DNA from: Streptomyces tubercidicus
GTDB taxonomy: Bacteria > Actinomycetota > Actinomycetes > Streptomycetales > Streptomycetaceae
Direction: 5' to 3'
Length of the DNA stretch: 64,000 nucleotides
Assembly (NCBI RefSeq): GCF_027497495.1
Contig: NZ_CP114205.1
Span: forward strand, 5,022,001-5,086,000
The notes beneath the pieces were generated by a model. It made no database searches and was not told the DNA's origin. It saw only the letters and a program-made list of their open reading frames with translations. This document shows, piece after piece, positions 1 through 11,247 of the stretch. Position numbers and translations under genes: made by a program. Position 1 is the first letter of the stretch. Each line of letters starts with the position of its first letter.

Positions 1-2961
<2,961 letters not shown>

Positions 2962-3034
2962 AGTTGCTCGCGTCCACTGTGTAGGTTCTGAAGTAATGAC
3001 CTGTGTCAATGTCCGGGTTGGTTAACTTCATAGT

Positions 3035-3153
3035 GTTTCGGTGGTCATTGCGTTAGGGAAACGCCCGGTTACATTCCGAACCCGGAAGCTAAGCCTTTCA
3101 GCGCCGATGGTACTGCAGGGGGGACCCTGTGGGAGAGTAGGACGCCGCCGAAC
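3035..3153 (+). rRNA. 5S ribosomal RNA
   Basis: This is a 119-nucleotide 5S rRNA that starts GTTTCGGTGGTCATTGCG and ends GGACGCCGCCGAAC. The two ends pair as the terminal helix, and the conserved CCGAACCCGGAAGCTAAG core lies in the middle. It sits 73 bp after the 23S gene, the normal actinobacterial 16S-23S-5S order, and a strong terminator follows 12 bp downstream. Confidence 0.97.
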
Positions 3154-3165
3154 AATCATTGTGGG

Positions 3166-3196
3166 AAAGCCCCGCACCTTATGGTGCGGGGCTTTT
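3166..3196 (+). terminator. rRNA operon intrinsic terminator
   Basis: There is a perfect 13-bp stem (3166-3178 with 3183-3195) around a TTAT loop, and the right arm ends in TTTT. This is the classic end of a Streptomyces rRNA operon. The next 270 bp up to the end of the convergent DUF58 gene hold nothing recognisable. Confidence 0.93.
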
Positions 3197-3468
3197 CTGC
3201 GTTTCGGGACGTTTTCCGTTCCTGGGGGCGGGACTCTGTGGCAGGTGGGGGTGGGCTGCTGGGGTCCTGTCCCGCATGGCGTATGCGTACGTACGCCTGT
3301 GATCAGGCCGGTCGGACAGCGGGAGAGAGCCCCGCTTTCACCCTTCTCCCGGTAGCCCACTACTCCCTTACTGATGGTTGGCACTGCCTGTGCTGGGCTG
3401 CGATGGCATGGGCCGACGGAGAAATCTCCCAGGTGCCCGTCTGGCTGAAGGGGGATGAACAGGTGCCC

Positions 3469-4779
3469 TTACAGGCGGCCGGTGGACTTCAGGGTGAGGT
3501 AGGCGTCCGCCAGGTCGGGGGCCAGATGGGTCGGGGTGGAGTCGATGACGGTGATGCCGTGGTGGCGGAGGCGGTCTGCGGTGCGGTGGCGGGCGGCGCG
3601 GGTTTGTTCCGCGGCGGCAGCTGCGTAGACGGCCTGGGGTGTGTGGCGGCCGGCGGCCATTTCCTCGATGCGGGCGTCGGCCACGGCGGCGACGATGAGT
3701 TCGTTGCGTTGGGTGAGGCTGGGAAGGACGGGCAGGAGGGCTTCCTCCACGGGGGCCGCGTCCAGGCCCGTGAAGAGCACGATCAGGGAGCGGCGCGGGG
3801 TGCGGCGGTGGATTGTGGCGGCCAGGCCGCGGGCGTCCGCCTCTACCAGTTCCGATTCGAGGGGAGCCAGGGCGTCGGTCAGGGCCGGGAGGAGGTCGCG
3901 GGCCGTGTGGCCCTGGACCGAAGCGCGTATGCGGCGGTCGTAGGCGAGCAGATCCACACGGTCTCCGGCGCGGGCGGCGAGGGCGCCGAGCAGCAGGGCG
4001 GCGTCCATGGAGGCGTCGAGGCGGGGGATGTCGCCGACGCGGCCCGCCGAGGTACGGCCGGTCTCCAGGACGAGCAGGATGCGGCGGTCGCGCTCAGGGC
4101 GCCAGGTGCGGACGGCGAGGTTCTGCCGGCGGGCGGTGGCGCGCCAGTCGATGGAGCGGGTGTCGTCGCCGGGGGTGTAGTCGCGGAGGCTGTCGAACTC
4201 GGTGCCCTCGCCGCGGGTCAGGATGCTGGTGCGGCCGTCGAGTTCGCGGAGCCGGGCGAGCTTGGCGGGGAGGTGCTTGCGGCTGGTGAAGGGCGGAAGG
4301 ACCCGCAGCGTCCAGGGGACGTGGTGGCTTCCTTGTCGGGCCGCCAGGCCGAGCGGGCCGTAGGAGCGGACGGTGACGCGGACCGCGTGGTGGTTGCCGC
4401 GGCGGGTGGGGTGGAGCGTGGTGGTGAGGCGACGGCGTTCGGCGGCGGAGATGCGCACGGTGTGGCGGGACGCGGGGACGTCCGAAGCGGGGTGGAAGGA
4501 GCTCGGGGGCCAGGCGTCGCGGATCTGGGCGCGCAGGGTGCGGCGGCTCGGATTGGTGAGGGTGAGGTGTGTGTGGGCTTCGCCTGTTAGTCGAACGGTT
4601 GTGTCACCGGTTCGGGTGAAATGGAGCTTTCGCACTGGCGCGGCGAGCGCGAGATCGCACAAAATTGCTATCAGCAAGGCGAGTTGGACGGTGACGATGC
4701 CGAGCCAGCTGGGCAGCACGAAGCCGACGAAGAGGGCTCCGCATGCGGAGATGAGGGCGGTGCGTCCGGTGACGGTCAC
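3469..4779 (-). CDS. DUF58 domain membrane protein
   Basis: 436 residues, with a GTG start 9 bp after the MoxR stop. Two membrane segments lie at about 7-46. The DUF58 signature GTEFDSLRDYTPGDD with SIDW follows at about 192-212, leading into a von Willebrand A-like fold (RRILLVLETGRTSAGR). In this family the protein works with an adjacent MoxR AAA+ ATPase, as in BatA-like chaperone or metal-insertion systems; the substrate is unknown. It is the last gene of a tightly packed run (4129-4350-MoxR-DUF58) and converges on the rRNA operon. The family is clear; the function is inferred. Confidence 0.9.
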   Translation of the reverse strand: MTVTGRTALISACGALFVGFVLPSWLGIVTVQLALLIAILCDLALAAPVRKLHFTRTGDTTVRLTGEAHTHLTLTNPSRRTLRAQIRDAWPPSSFHPASDVPASRHTVRISAAERRRLTTTLHPTRRGNHHAVRVTVRSYGPLGLAARQGSHHVPWTLRVLPPFTSRKHLPAKLARLRELDGRTSILTRGEGTEFDSLRDYTPGDDTRSIDWRATARRQNLAVRTWRPERDRRILLVLETGRTSAGRVGDIPRLDASMDAALLLGALAARAGDRVDLLAYDRRIRASVQGHTARDLLPALTDALAPLESELVEADARGLAATIHRRTPRRSLIVLFTGLDAAPVEEALLPVLPSLTQRNELIVAAVADARIEEMAAGRHTPQAVYAAAAAEQTRAARHRTADRLRHHGITVIDSTPTHLAPDLADAYLTLKSTGRL

Positions 4780-4788
4780 GGTGTCGTC

Positions 4789-5754
4789 TCAGCGGGGGAC
4801 GGGGAGATGAGCGAGTACGGCGTTGATCACGGAGTCTGCGGTGACTCCCTCCATCTCCGCTTCGGGGCGGAGCTGGACGCGATGGCGGAGCGTGGGGAGA
4901 GCAAGCGCCTTGACGTCGTCGGGGGTGACATAGTCCCGGCCGGTCAGCCAGGCCCAGGCTCGTGATGTAGCGAGCAGGGCGGTGGCGCCTCGTGGGGAGA
5001 CGCCGAGGGAGAGCGAGGGGGAATCGCGGGTGGCACGGCAGATATCGACGATATAGCCGGTGACTTCGGGGGAGACGGCGCTCTTGGCGACCGCGGCTCG
5101 TGCAGCGTCGAGGTCAGCGCTGGAGGCGACAGGGCGCAGTCCGGCGGCACCGAGGTCGCGGGGGCTGAAGCCGGCCGCGTGCCGGGTGAGGATGTCTATC
5201 TCGTCCTGGCGGGCGGGGAGCGGCACGGTCAGCTTCAGCAGGAAGCGGTCGAGCTGGGCCTCGGGGAGCGGGTAAGTGCCCTCGTATTCCACAGGGTTCT
5301 GGGTGGCGGCCACCAGGAACGGCTCGGGGAGGGGACGGGCTGTGCCGTCGACGGTCACCTGCCGCTCTTCCATCGCTTCGAGCAGGGACGCCTGGGTTTT
5401 GGGAGGCGTGCGGTTGATCTCGTCGGCGAGCAGGAGGTTGGTGAAGACGGGGCCCGGCTGGAAGGAGAACTCGGCGCTGCGGGCGTCGTAGACCAGCGAG
5501 CCGGTGATATCGCTCGGCATCAGGTCGGGGGTGAACTGGACGCGCTTGGTGTCGAGTTCGAGAGCGGCCGACAGCGCGCGAACGAGCAGGGTTTTGGCGA
5601 CCCCGGGGGCGCCTTCCAGGAGTACGTGACCGCGGCAGAGGAGGGCGACGACCAAGCCGGTGACGGCGGGGTCCTGGCCTACAACGGCCTTGGCTATCTC
5701 GGTGCGCAGCTCCTCCAGGGAGGCTCGGGCGCTGTCAGCGGTCGGGGTGCTCAC
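4789..5754 (-). CDS. MoxR family AAA+ ATPase
   Basis: 321 residues, with a GTG start preceded by GAGAGG. Walker A GAPGVAKT is at 48-55, Walker B LLLADE at about 107-112, sensor 1 ATQNP at about 150-154, and the MoxR-typical EGTYPLPEAQLDRF follows. The C-terminal lid has SPRGATALL. MoxR proteins are chaperone-like ATPases that mature partner proteins holding VWA/DUF58 domains, and the partner is the next gene. The 5' end overlaps the DUF4350 gene by 20 bp, so the two are translationally linked. Confidence 0.95.
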   Translation of the reverse strand: MSTPTADSARASLEELRTEIAKAVVGQDPAVTGLVVALLCRGHVLLEGAPGVAKTLLVRALSAALELDTKRVQFTPDLMPSDITGSLVYDARSAEFSFQPGPVFTNLLLADEINRTPPKTQASLLEAMEERQVTVDGTARPLPEPFLVAATQNPVEYEGTYPLPEAQLDRFLLKLTVPLPARQDEIDILTRHAAGFSPRDLGAAGLRPVASSADLDAARAAVAKSAVSPEVTGYIVDICRATRDSPSLSLGVSPRGATALLATSRAWAWLTGRDYVTPDDVKALALPTLRHRVQLRPEAEMEGVTADSVINAVLAHLPVPR

Positions 5755-6964
5755 GGGGGGCGTGCCTCTCTTGGGAAACGATCGAGGATTCGAGTGCGTC
5801 GAGTTGGTCGGCCAGGTGGACCAGGGCCTTGTCGTCCGCGGGGGCCGCGCCGAAGAGCAGGTCAGGAAGGTCTGCGTCGCCGCCGGGGGTGGTGGTCAAG
5901 TGGGCGTGAAGGGCCGGAAGAAGGACATCGGGGGTGTGGGCGTGTGTCGGGGAGACGCCGAGGAGGGGGGCGAGTCGTGTGCGGGTCGCGGAGCGCAGCA
6001 CGGCTGCAGCCCGGTCGCGGGCGTGGGCCTGCTCGTAGAGGCGGGCATGGCCCTCGGTGGTTTCGGCGGCAGGGACGGTGACGGGGAGCTTCTCCGCCAC
6101 CAGCGGGCCGAGGCGACGGGCGCGCCACACGGCCGCGAGGGCGGCGGCAAAGGCGAGTTGCAGCAGGGCCCAGTACCAGCCGGACGGGATGAGATCGAGG
6201 AAGTCGCGCCGGCTGTCCTGAGCGGCGGACGGATCGCTGATCGAGGGGAGGTACCAGACCAGATGTTTGTGCGTACCGAGGAGTTGAAGGGCCAGCGAGG
6301 CGTTGCCGTGTTCGGCGAGGTGGTGGTTGTAGAGGAAGTCGGGGGAGCCGAGGAGCACGGTGTCGCGGCCGGTCCGGGGGGCCGGCAGGCGCAGCAGGGT
6401 GGGCCGGTTGTCGCTGAGGTAGCAGCGATCGGTGCCTGGGGTAGAGGTGTCGTAACTTCGGCCGCCCAGGAGGGCGTTGCCCGCGCGTCGGGCCTCCGGG
6501 AGGGAACAGGAGGGTTGACGAGCCGAGATGCGGGCCGGGGAATCCGTCCGGACGCCGGGGGCGAAGGTTTCGAGGGACGAGGAGTCGGGGGTGAGGAGGA
6601 CGGTACGGCCGGGGGTGTGGGCGGTCGCGGAGTGCAGTCCCGTCAGCTGACCTTGGGTCAGCATGTCGGGGCTGGTGACCAGGAGGGTGGTGCCAGGGCC
6701 GGCTGCGGCGGCGGCTTCCTCGGAGGTGGTGACGACCTGGGTGGAGACGCCCTGAGAGGACAGGAGTTGGGCGATGGCCCGGCTTCCGGTCCGGTCGGCG
6801 GACCGGGGGTCGAGCCGGCCGTGCTGTTCGCCGGACTGCAGGGCCGCGATCACCACGCCGCTGATGACGAGCAGGAGGAGCGCGAGCAGCGGTCCGCGGA
6901 ACCGGGTCCACAGGCTGCGCACGGTGGGGGAGAGCGCGGGAGCGTCCGGGGCGGCCGTGGTCAT
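5735..6964 (-). CDS. DUF4350 domain membrane protein
   Basis: 409 residues from an ATG that overlaps the upstream stop as ATGA (6961-6964), which decides the start against longer in-frame options. One membrane segment lies at about 25-45 (LLALLLLVISGVVIAAL). A DUF4350 region follows with RTGSRAIAQLLSSQGV and a strand-rich segment reading TTLLVTSPDMLT, and a second hydrophobic stretch lies near 275-295. The family is found with MoxR/DUF58 and DUF4129 genes in actinobacteria. The role is unknown; it is probably part of the same envelope-associated complex. Confidence 0.88.
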   Translation of the reverse strand: MTTAAPDAPALSPTVRSLWTRFRGPLLALLLLVISGVVIAALQSGEQHGRLDPRSADRTGSRAIAQLLSSQGVSTQVVTTSEEAAAAAGPGTTLLVTSPDMLTQGQLTGLHSATAHTPGRTVLLTPDSSSLETFAPGVRTDSPARISARQPSCSLPEARRAGNALLGGRSYDTSTPGTDRCYLSDNRPTLLRLPAPRTGRDTVLLGSPDFLYNHHLAEHGNASLALQLLGTHKHLVWYLPSISDPSAAQDSRRDFLDLIPSGWYWALLQLAFAAALAAVWRARRLGPLVAEKLPVTVPAAETTEGHARLYEQAHARDRAAAVLRSATRTRLAPLLGVSPTHAHTPDVLLPALHAHLTTTPGGDADLPDLLFGAAPADDKALVHLADQLDALESSIVSQERHAPREHPDR

Positions 6965-7653
6965 CCGCGGCTCCTGGTCGGTGTGGTGGCCAGGTCGGGC
7001 TTGGCGTGTTGCAGGTCGGTGTCGAGGCTGGTCAGGAGGGCGTACGCCGGTTCCGTGCCGGGGCGGCCGCCATATGTGACGTCGTCGAAGGTGCGTGCTG
7101 CCGTACGCAGCCGGTCGGCGTGTGCGGGGAGTGCCCAACCTGCCTCGGTGGCTGCCTCGTCGGCGGTGCGGCCCGGTCCGGGGGTGAGCAGTGTCCGTTC
7201 TTCGAGGGCGAGAACGATGGCGCGCATGCGGTCCTGGATCGCCTCGTTCCAGTGGCCCTCGGCGGCGTGCCGGTCGGCGGCCGCTCGGTGTTCGGCGGCG
7301 GTGCGGGGGGTGTCGGAGAACAGCGCGCCGCTTGTGGCCGGAGTGCGGCGCATCGCCCCGAGTCGCACCCGGAGGGCGACCAGGAGCAGCAGGACGAACA
7401 CGGCGATGGCGAGCAGCCCGATCCAGCCGCCCGGTGTGGTGTCGGCGGCCGCGTTGAGGAGGTCGTTGACGCGTTCCCAGAGCCAACCGAGGGCGCGCTG
7501 GATCGGGTTGGGGTCGTGCTGGTGGTACCGAGGATCGGACAGCTCACGCTCGGCCGCCTCCTGGGCGGGGAGGCGTGGAGTCCGCACCGGTATGTCGTCG
7601 TCGGGGCGCGCCATGAGTTGTCCGAGCGCGGCCCCGTTCCCCCCTGTGGTCAC
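6961..7653 (-). CDS. DUF4129 domain membrane protein
   Basis: 230 residues from a GTG 4 bp after the preceding gene. A cytosol- or wall-facing N-terminal 75 residues leads to a membrane helix at about 78-95 (IGLLAIAVFVLLLLVAL). The DUF4129 domain follows, with the typical HWNEAIQDRMRAIVLALEER segment. DUF4129 is often fused to transglutaminase-like enzymes and co-occurs with MoxR/DUF58. Here it stands alone, so it likely scaffolds rather than catalyses. No catalytic residues were recognised. Confidence 0.87.
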   Translation of the reverse strand: MTTGGNGAALGQLMARPDDDIPVRTPRLPAQEAAERELSDPRYHQHDPNPIQRALGWLWERVNDLLNAAADTTPGGWIGLLAIAVFVLLLLVALRVRLGAMRRTPATSGALFSDTPRTAAEHRAAADRHAAEGHWNEAIQDRMRAIVLALEERTLLTPGPGRTADEAATEAGWALPAHADRLRTAARTFDDVTYGGRPGTEPAYALLTSLDTDLQHAKPDLATTPTRSRG

Positions 7654-7657
7654 CGCA

Positions 7658-9250
7658 TCAGCTTCCCGGTGTGGTGTTGTCGGGGTGTTGTCCGGGGGCG
7701 TCGGACGGGGTGGCCTGGGCCGGGGCGTCCTCGCCGGCTATGGCCGTGGGCGTGGTGCCTGTGGCGGTGGCCTCCGTGCCGGAGCCGCCCGTCTCGGAGC
7801 GTTTTGCCGCGGTGCCGTCGGTGCCGTCCGTGGCAGAGCTGTCGGTAGGCGTCCCGTCTGCCGGGGTGTCAGCGGCGGTCGGGGTGGCCGGCGCTGGTGC
7901 GTAGCCCGCGGTCGGGCTCGTGGCTGTGGGAGCCGGGGACGCCGTGGGGGTGTCGGCGCCGTAGCCGGGGAGGCCGGCGGCGCGCGCGAGTTCGAGGTCG
8001 AGAGCCTCGCGGCGGATGCGCTGGTCCATGTACAGGAGCGCGGTGATGCCGGCGCTGATCGGGAAGGTGATGGTGGAGCTGATGACGGCTCCGAGGCCCA
8101 GCACGATCAGGAACGACCAGCCGGTGGTGTTGCTGGTGCCGTTCGCCCAGTCCATGAGGCTCTCGCCGCCGACGAGGAAGGCGACGAGGGTGGCCGGGAT
8201 CTGGATGATGAACTGGACGATGCCGATGAGGAGGTAGGCGAGGAGCTGGGTGCCCAGCACGCGCCACCAGGCGCCGCGTACGAGCTTCGCGGACCGGCGC
8301 ATCGCGGTGATGACGCCCTGCTTCTCCAGCATCAGCGCGGGGGAAGCGAGGCTGTAGCGGACCCACAGCCAGACGGTCACGAGGGTGGCGGCCAGTCCGC
8401 CGAACAGGGCGAGGAGCAGTCCTGCCTCCGGGGAGCCCGTGGCGAGGAGGATGACGCCGGGTGCCACGCCGACCGTGAGGATGGCCATGAGAAGCAGGGG
8501 GAGCAGAACGAGCAGGCCGAGCAGGCGCGGGAGCTGGGGGCGCGCATCGCGCCAGGCTTCCCCGGCGGTCACCGGGCGGCCGAGGACGGCCCGGCTCACG
8601 ACCATGGTGAGCAGACCCGTCGCGATGAGTGTGGCCAGCAGTCCGATCGCCGAGGTGATGCCGGTGGCGGCGAGCGAATTGCCCAGCTGACGCAGGGTTT
8701 CGCGAAGCGGCGGGAGGTTGTCGCTCGACAGGGAGGGCTGGCGGGCGTCCTGGAACCACAGGCCGGTGACCACGGTGACGGCTGTTTGCGCGACCACCGC
8801 GACGATCAGCGAGATGCCGAGGACGGTGCGCCAGTGGGCGCGCATGGTGGCGACCGCGCCGTCGAGTATCTCGCCGACGGCGAGCGGACGCAGCGGGATG
8901 ACGCCGGGCTTGGCGGCCTGTGGCGCCGGGGCCCAGGCGCCGCCCCAGGGAGGCTGCATGCCGGGGCCCGGGGTACCGCCCCAGCCGGGACCGCCGTAGC
9001 CGTGCGACGCGGCACGGGCGCGGTCGCCGGCCGTGCTGTGGCCGGGCTGTCCGTGCGGGCCGCCCTGAGTGGGGATACCGGAGGGGGCCGACCACTGGCC
9101 GGCGGGCGGCTGGTCCTTGGACCAGTTCGGTGGGGACGACTGCCCGGCCGGGCCGGTCGGGTCTGCCTGGGTGGGCTCTTCCTGAGTGCCGCGGGCCGGC
9201 TCGTCGGAGGGAGTGGATCCGGGCGAGGCCCAGCCCGGAGTGTTGTTCAT
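7658..9250 (-). CDS. Multi-pass membrane protein, GDPD membrane-domain type
   Basis: 530 residues with a clear AAGGAG ribosome site 6 bp before the ATG. The first ~115 residues are Pro/Gly/Gln-rich and disordered. The core (about 125-420) has six or more hydrophobic helices in the layout of the membrane domain associated with glycerophosphoryl diester phosphodiesterases, but no phosphodiesterase domain is present. The tail is a Thr/Ala/Pro-rich low-complexity stretch. It heads the MoxR-DUF58 run, 152 bp from divergent mtnA. The function is unknown; a membrane scaffold role is inferred. Confidence 0.82.
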   Translation of the reverse strand: MNNTPGWASPGSTPSDEPARGTQEEPTQADPTGPAGQSSPPNWSKDQPPAGQWSAPSGIPTQGGPHGQPGHSTAGDRARAASHGYGGPGWGGTPGPGMQPPWGGAWAPAPQAAKPGVIPLRPLAVGEILDGAVATMRAHWRTVLGISLIVAVVAQTAVTVVTGLWFQDARQPSLSSDNLPPLRETLRQLGNSLAATGITSAIGLLATLIATGLLTMVVSRAVLGRPVTAGEAWRDARPQLPRLLGLLVLLPLLLMAILTVGVAPGVILLATGSPEAGLLLALFGGLAATLVTVWLWVRYSLASPALMLEKQGVITAMRRSAKLVRGAWWRVLGTQLLAYLLIGIVQFIIQIPATLVAFLVGGESLMDWANGTSNTTGWSFLIVLGLGAVISSTITFPISAGITALLYMDQRIRREALDLELARAAGLPGYGADTPTASPAPTATSPTAGYAPAPATPTAADTPADGTPTDSSATDGTDGTAAKRSETGGSGTEATATGTTPTAIAGEDAPAQATPSDAPGQHPDNTTPGS

Positions 9251-9402
9251 CGTCGCTCCTTCTTGCTGCCCGTCCGCCGGGGCGGCGGGGATCCGGGGTC
9301 CGCGGTGGCAGTCATCGTGTCATGGCAACCGGCGTGGTGTACCGGTGCCCGGACGACGAGGGGACCTTCTGTTCGAGGGGCGATCGGCGGCAGACTGAGC
9401 GG

Positions 9403-10572
9403 ATGGGCGATCAGTACGAGGTATCCGAGGCGGGCGTCGAGGCGCTCACGATTCCGTCGTTGCGTTGGGAGGAGCCGCCCGAGGGGCCCGTATTGGTCAT
9501 TCTTGATCAGACGCGGCTGCCGGCGGAGGAGGTCGAGCTGGTCTGTACGGACGTCCCGGCGCTGGTGGGGGCGATCCGGACGCTGGCTGTGCGTGGGGCG
9601 CCGCTGCTGGGCATCGCGGGTGCGTATGGCGTCGCGCTGGCCGCGGCACGTGGCTTTGACGTGGAGGAGGCGGTGGAGGCGCTGGCGCAGGCCCGGCCGA
9701 CCGCGGTCAATCTGGGGTATGGCGTGCGGCGGGCGGCCGCCTCCTACCGCGAGGCGTTCGGCGAGGGCGGTGCTCAGGCCGCCGCGGCGGCGGCGCTGGC
9801 CGAGGCGCGGGCCGTGCACGCCGAGGACATCGAGGCCAGCACACGGATGGCGGAGCACGGGCTGGCGCTGCTGGGCGAGCTGCTGCCGGGCGGCGGTCAC
9901 CGGATTCTCACCCACTGCAATACGGGTGCCCTGGTCTCCGGCGGCGAGGGCACCGCCCTGGCGGTGGCGTTGGCGGCGCACCGGGCCGGTGAGCTGCGCC
10001 GGCTGTGGGTGGACGAGACGCGGCCGCTTTTGCAGGGCGCGCGGCTCACCGCCTACGAGGCGGCGCGGACGGGTATGGCGTACACGGTGCTCTCGGACGG
10101 TGCGGCGGGGTCGCTGTTCGCCGCGGGTGAGGTGGACGCGGTGCTGATCGGCGCGGACCGGATCGCGGCGGACGGGGCGGTGGCCAACAAGGTCGGCAGC
10201 TATCCGCTGGCGGTGCTGGCGCGGTACCACCACGTGCCGTTCGTGGTGGTGGCACCGACCAGCACGGTGGATCTGGAGACCAAGGAGGGGGCGGATATCG
10301 AGGTGGAGCAGCGTCCGGGCCGGGAAGTGACGGAGTTCTCGTTGCCGTTTGTGCAGGAGCCCGGGGCGGAGGCCGGCACCGGCATACCGGTGGCGCCGCT
10401 GGGCGCACAGGCCTACAACCCGGCCTTCGACGTCACTCCGGCGGAGCTGGTGACGGCGATCGTCACGGAGGCCGGAGTGGTGTCTCCGGTGACCCGGGAG
10501 GGGCTGGCAGAGGTGTGTTCCACATCACGATGGAGTAAGTCACGATCAGGTAATGGGATGATGGCCGAATGA
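9403..10572 (+). CDS. mtnA: S-methyl-5-thioribose-1-phosphate isomerase
   Basis: 389 residues. MtnA interconverts methylthioribose-1-phosphate and methylthioribulose-1-phosphate in methionine salvage. Family motifs are visible: GAPLLGIAGAYGVALA, HCNTGALVSGG with the catalytic cysteine at about 172, VDETRPLLQGARLTAYE, and IGADRIAADGAVANKVG with the catalytic aspartate at about 252. The ATG at 9403 is chosen because homologues begin just before the LRWEEP segment; a longer open frame upstream is not gene-like. The stop overlaps the mtrA start (ATGA, 10569-10572), so the two genes may be cotranscribed. The last ~20 residues are a non-family tail. Confidence 0.93.
   Translation: MGDQYEVSEAGVEALTIPSLRWEEPPEGPVLVILDQTRLPAEEVELVCTDVPALVGAIRTLAVRGAPLLGIAGAYGVALAAARGFDVEEAVEALAQARPTAVNLGYGVRRAAASYREAFGEGGAQAAAAAALAEARAVHAEDIEASTRMAEHGLALLGELLPGGGHRILTHCNTGALVSGGEGTALAVALAAHRAGELRRLWVDETRPLLQGARLTAYEAARTGMAYTVLSDGAAGSLFAAGEVDAVLIGADRIAADGAVANKVGSYPLAVLARYHHVPFVVVAPTSTVDLETKEGADIEVEQRPGREVTEFSLPFVQEPGAEAGTGIPVAPLGAQAYNPAFDVTPAELVTAIVTEAGVVSPVTREGLAEVCSTSRWSKSRSGNGMMAE
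10535..10555 (+). promoter_or_regulatory. GTAA direct repeat before mtrA, possible MtrA site
   Basis: Two half-sites, GTAAGT at 10535 and GTAATG at 10550, lie 15 bp apart in the last codons of mtnA, 14 bp before the mtrA start. Streptomyces MtrA is recalled to bind direct GTAA-type repeats, so autoregulation is possible. This rests on sequence resemblance only. Confidence 0.3.
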
Positions 10573-11246
10573 AGGGACGCGTCCTGGTCGTCGACGACGA
10601 CACCGCACTGGCAGAGATGCTCGGCATCGTGCTGCGCGGCGAAGGTTTTGAACCGTCGTTCGTGTCGGACGGTGACAAGGCCCTTGCGGCCTTCCGCGAG
10701 ACGAAGCCCGATCTTGTGCTGCTGGACCTGATGCTGCCCGGACGGGACGGTATCGAGGTCTGCCGGCTGATCCGGGCCGAGTCCGGGGTGCCGATCGTCA
10801 TGCTGACCGCCAAGAGCGACACGGTGGATGTGGTGGTCGGGCTCGAATCGGGCGCGGACGACTACATCGTCAAGCCGTTCAAGCCCAAGGAGCTGGTGGC
10901 CCGGATCCGGGCGCGGCTGCGGCGTTCGGAGGAGCCCACGCCCGAGCAGCTGGCGATCGGTGACCTGGTCATCGATGTCGCGGGCCACTCGGTCAAGCGG
11001 GACGGGCAGTCGATCGCGCTGACCCCGCTGGAGTTCGATCTGCTGGTGGCGCTGGCGCGTAAGCCGTGGCAGGTCTTCACGCGTGAGGTGCTGCTGGAGC
11101 AGGTTTGGGGCTATCGGCACGCCGCCGACACCCGGCTGGTCAATGTCCATGTGCAGCGGCTGCGCTCCAAGGTCGAGAGGGACCCGGAGCGGCCGGAGAT
11201 CGTGGTGACCGTGCGCGGGGTCGGCTACAAGGCCGGGCCCAGCTGA
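10569..11246 (+). CDS. mtrA: Response regulator MtrA
   Basis: 225 residues, OmpR/PhoB family. The receiver domain has the acidic pair D10/D11, the phosphorylation site D53 (LLDLMLPGRDG) and K102 (VKPF). The C-terminal winged helix spans about 130-223 and ends RLRSKVERDPERPEIVVTVRG. MtrA is the essential or global actinobacterial regulator of cell division, osmotic response and, in Streptomyces, development. mtrB starts 1 bp after its stop and lpqB overlaps mtrB, giving the conserved mtrA-mtrB-lpqB operon. Confidence 0.97.
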   Translation: MKGRVLVVDDDTALAEMLGIVLRGEGFEPSFVSDGDKALAAFRETKPDLVLLDLMLPGRDGIEVCRLIRAESGVPIVMLTAKSDTVDVVVGLESGADDYIVKPFKPKELVARIRARLRRSEEPTPEQLAIGDLVIDVAGHSVKRDGQSIALTPLEFDLLVALARKPWQVFTREVLLEQVWGYRHAADTRLVNVHVQRLRSKVERDPERPEIVVTVRGVGYKAGPS

Positions 11247-11247
11247 G

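Noticed and set aside
5660..10147. Plus-strand open frame of 1,495 codons opposite the MoxR/DUF58 run
   Set aside because: High GC content removes stops on the opposite strand. Its sequence is low-complexity Gly/Arg/Ala/Val and the minus-strand genes have clear domains.
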